Shown: piece by piece, positions 12,944 to 14,396 of the stretch
How positions within the stretch are numbered: the first letter of the stretch is position 1
Layout of the letters: each line of letters starts with the position of its first letter
Assembly: GCA_047616325.1 (NCBI GenBank)
Contig: JBLHGN010000067.1
Coordinates: 1-14,396, forward strand
DNA from: JBLHGN01 sp047616325
Lineage (GTDB): Bacteria > Pseudomonadota > Gammaproteobacteria > Pseudomonadales > Cellvibrionaceae
Length of the DNA: 14,396 nucleotides
Direction: 5' to 3'
The notes under the pieces: generated by a model
Told to the model about the DNA's origin: nothing
Database searches by the model: none
What the model saw: only the letters and a program-made list of their open reading frames with translations
Program-made: the position numbers and the translations under genes

Positions 12944-13852
12944 ATGAAAAAACGAGATTTTTTAACCCTGCTGGACTTATCGCCGGGCGAATTGAACAAC
13001 GTGATTGACGAAGCCATACGCATTAAACGCGAGCTAAAAGCGGGCAATACACCAGAGCTATTGCGCCACAAGGTGCTAGGAAAGATCTTCGAAAAACCCT
13101 CCACTCGCACACGCGTTTCGTTTGAAGTGGGCATGTTGCAATTGGGCGGCGGCTCTATATTCTTGTCTCCGCGCGACACGCAGCTAGGTAGAGGCGAACC
13201 GGTAGAAGACTCTGCACGCGTGCTGTCGCGCATGGTGGATTTAATTATGATTCGCACCTTTCATCACTCGGTTGTTGAACGCTTTGCCGAGTACTCGAAA
13301 GTGCCCGTCATCAACGCACTCACCGATAGCTATCACCCCTGCCAACTGCTTGCCGACGTACAAACCTACGTAGAGTTACGGGGCAGCCCACAGGGTAAAA
13401 CGGTGACTTGGGTGGGCGACGGCAACAATATGTGCAACTCCTACATTAATGCCGCCCGCCAATGGGATTTTGAACTTAAAATAGCCTGCCCGAAAGGCTT
13501 TGAACCCGATGAGGCCCTACTAAAAGCCAATAAAGATAGGGTTCAACTATTCCACCAGCCCCAAGATGCTGTAAAAGATGCGGACTGGATTGCCACTGAT
13601 GTTTGGGCCAGCATGGGCCAGGAAGACGAACAAAAAGAGCGTCTCAACAAATTTTCAGGTTTTGAGGTGAATCACGAGCTGATGACCTACGCTCACCGCG
13701 ATGCGCTGTTTATGCACTGCCTACCCGCCCACCGAGGCGAAGAAGTAAGCGCCGACCTGCTCGAAGACGAAAACCGTTCAGTAGCGTGGGAAGAAGCTGA
13801 AAATCGTTTGCATGCGCAAAAAGCGCTGCTGATATTTTTGGCCAATAGCTAG
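12944..13852 (+). CDS. argF: Ornithine carbamoyltransferase (anabolic)
   Basis: Forms citrulline from ornithine and carbamoyl phosphate in arginine synthesis; cytoplasmic trimer. The 302-residue product has the carbamoyl phosphate site STRTR at 53-57, FHHSVVERFAEYSKVPVINA, HPCQLLAD, and the ornithine-binding HCLPAHRGEEV with HCLP at 258-261. Length matches the short anabolic form of Pseudomonas. I chose ATG 12944 (MKKRDFLTLLDLSP); a longer frame starting at 12812 overlaps argD and its 44 extra residues do not fit the family. The ribosome binding site is weak, so coupling to argD expression is possible. The stop codon TAG is part of the CTAG that begins repeat copy 2, so the repeat abuts the end of the gene without changing it. 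Confidence 0.95.
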   Translation: MKKRDFLTLLDLSPGELNNVIDEAIRIKRELKAGNTPELLRHKVLGKIFEKPSTRTRVSFEVGMLQLGGGSIFLSPRDTQLGRGEPVEDSARVLSRMVDLIMIRTFHHSVVERFAEYSKVPVINALTDSYHPCQLLADVQTYVELRGSPQGKTVTWVGDGNNMCNSYINAARQWDFELKIACPKGFEPDEALLKANKDRVQLFHQPQDAVKDADWIATDVWASMGQEDEQKERLNKFSGFEVNHELMTYAHRDALFMHCLPAHRGEEVSADLLEDENRSVAWEEAENRLHAQKALLIFLANS

Positions 13853-13860
13853 GCCCATAA

Positions 13861-13884
13861 ATGGCTCGTCGTAAAGGGAAATAG
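13861..13884 (+). CDS. 7-codon mini-ORF in repeat copy 2
   Basis: Encodes MARRKGK and stops at TAG 13882-13884, two bases before the next mini-ORF. It is the counterpart of the MARR frame in copy 1. Too short to support alone. Confidence 0.2.
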   Translation: MARRKGK

Positions 13885-13886
13885 AA

Positions 13887-13967
13887 ATGGACAGATTTAC
13901 ATCACAAGATACAGGCGTTTGTTTACTGCAAACAACTGCATCTAGTGATGTAGAGATGGCTGCTTAA
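13887..13967 (+). CDS. 26-residue micropeptide ORF in repeat copy 2
   Basis: ATG 13887 lies 7 bases after aaaggga. The product is MDRFTSQDTGVCLLQ followed by a short tail ending EMAA. The M-RF spacing and the DTGVCLLQ block match the frame in copy 1, while the tail differs and ends five codons earlier. Codon changes in the conserved block are synonymous. I do not recognise the family. Confidence 0.35.
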   Translation: MDRFTSQDTGVCLLQTTASSDVEMAA

Positions 13968-14006
13968 ACTGCACCCAGTAGATTCCTATTTATGGATCAG
14001 CGCTAG

Positions 14007-14396
14007 CTAGTTCACGCCCGCAAACGGGCGCCAACTTCAATACAAGTAACCGAGGTAAAGAGAGTAAGGTGTAAAACCGATGACGGTAAGTTGTTGAACT
14101 GGCTCTGAAAATGAAATCTCAACTATATTTGCAAATCCAGAAAATGCGCAGAATGCGCGTTTTACTGAGACAGCACTCCGCGGCCAATTCCACATTAGGG
14201 ATGCAACCGAGCTAGAACCCTACCTAAATCGTAGATAACTGCCAAGCGAATAACACCAAAAACGTGACGCCAAAAACTGCTTAGGGTCGCCACAGAGCTC
14301 CACAACCCACCCCCTTCGTACCACATTCTACGCACCAGGCGGCATATTAAAGTTAACTTTTTCGCTCTAAAACTAGCCCCGAGACATAATAAAATA
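14007..14396. other. Region after repeat copy 2 without recognisable genes
   Basis: This 390-bp stretch has no convincing coding frame on either strand. A 6-bp GC hairpin with a 4-base loop (cgcccg 14015-14020 with cgggcg 14025-14030) lies just after the repeat and lacks a U-tract, so at best it is a weak transcription end for argF. A frame starting at ATG 14111 is 34 codons long, without a ribosome binding site or homology I know. The direct repeat aatgcgc (about 14143 and 14152) is short. I see nothing else. Confidence 0.5.

Larger units (their letters stand above)
13849..14006 (+). repeat. MITE-like repeat, copy 2
   Basis: A diverged copy of the element at 11-174, in the opposite orientation. 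Blocks identical to the reverse complement of copy 1 are 13855-13871, 13907-13921 and 13984-13997, in the same order and similar spacing. CTAG flanks both sides (13849-13852, which contains the argF stop, and 14003-14006; another CTAG follows at 14007-14010). The terminal inverted repeats are more decayed than in copy 1: the left end lacks about four bases and the right end differs at several positions. Repetition is directly visible; mobility is inference. Confidence 0.72.

Noticed and set aside
14015..14030. Rho-independent terminator of argF
   Set aside because: The stem is only 6 bp and no T-run follows, so it is reported only as a hairpin in the gene-free region.
14111..14215. 34-codon frame near the right end
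   Set aside because: No ribosome binding site, no recognised similarity, and length within chance expectation.

Overview
The window looks like chromosomal DNA of a marine gammaproteobacterium, most likely of the Cellvibrionaceae type (Teredinibacter, Saccharophagus or Cellvibrio relatives). This rests on protein character, moderate GC content and gene order. The order pyrC, rnt, peroxiredoxin, bfd, bfr, then grxD and argF is, as I recall, also found in Pseudomonas. The genus assignment is inference.

Layout from left to right. Positions 11-174 hold a MITE-like repeat with imperfect terminal inverted repeats. pyrC (331-1389) and rnt (1469-2164) follow on the plus strand and end at a strong bidirectional terminator shared with a minus-strand 2-Cys peroxiredoxin (2257-2859). 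A divergent intergenic region carries a probable Fur box ahead of bfd (3228-3428) and bfr (3647-4117), the ferredoxin and bacterioferritin pair that releases and stores iron. A 20-bp perfect hairpin at 4151-4195 closes that side.

Two blocks lie between bfr and grxD, both on the minus strand, and I believe they are additions to the Pseudomonas-like order. Block one (7668 down to 4221) is a membrane-anchored Ser/Thr kinase with a TPR-rich outer part. It is followed by a small coiled-coil lipoprotein and a 152-residue reading frame that continues the lipoprotein frame beyond a single TGA. Block two (10730 down to 7950) is a phosphate-selective-porin-like outer-membrane protein preceded by a near-perfect Fur box, a periplasmic FMN-binding protein with a covalent-flavinylation motif, and a PepSY-type membrane protein. 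Together these look like an iron-regulated cell-envelope redox module.

The right part holds grxD (11323-11000, minus) and the arginine genes argD (11665-12837) and argF (12944-13852) on the plus strand. A second, diverged copy of the left-end repeat begins right at the argF stop codon (13849-14006), in opposite orientation to copy 1. The last 390 bases hold no recognisable gene.

The strongest candidate for something undescribed is the repeat pair. Both copies carry the same two tiny consecutive reading frames. The second encodes a shared DTGVCLLQ core in which the DNA differences are synonymous, which hints at a mobile or regulatory element that expresses a micropeptide. The flavinylated porin/FMN/PepSY module and the TGA-split lipoprotein are the next most interesting points.
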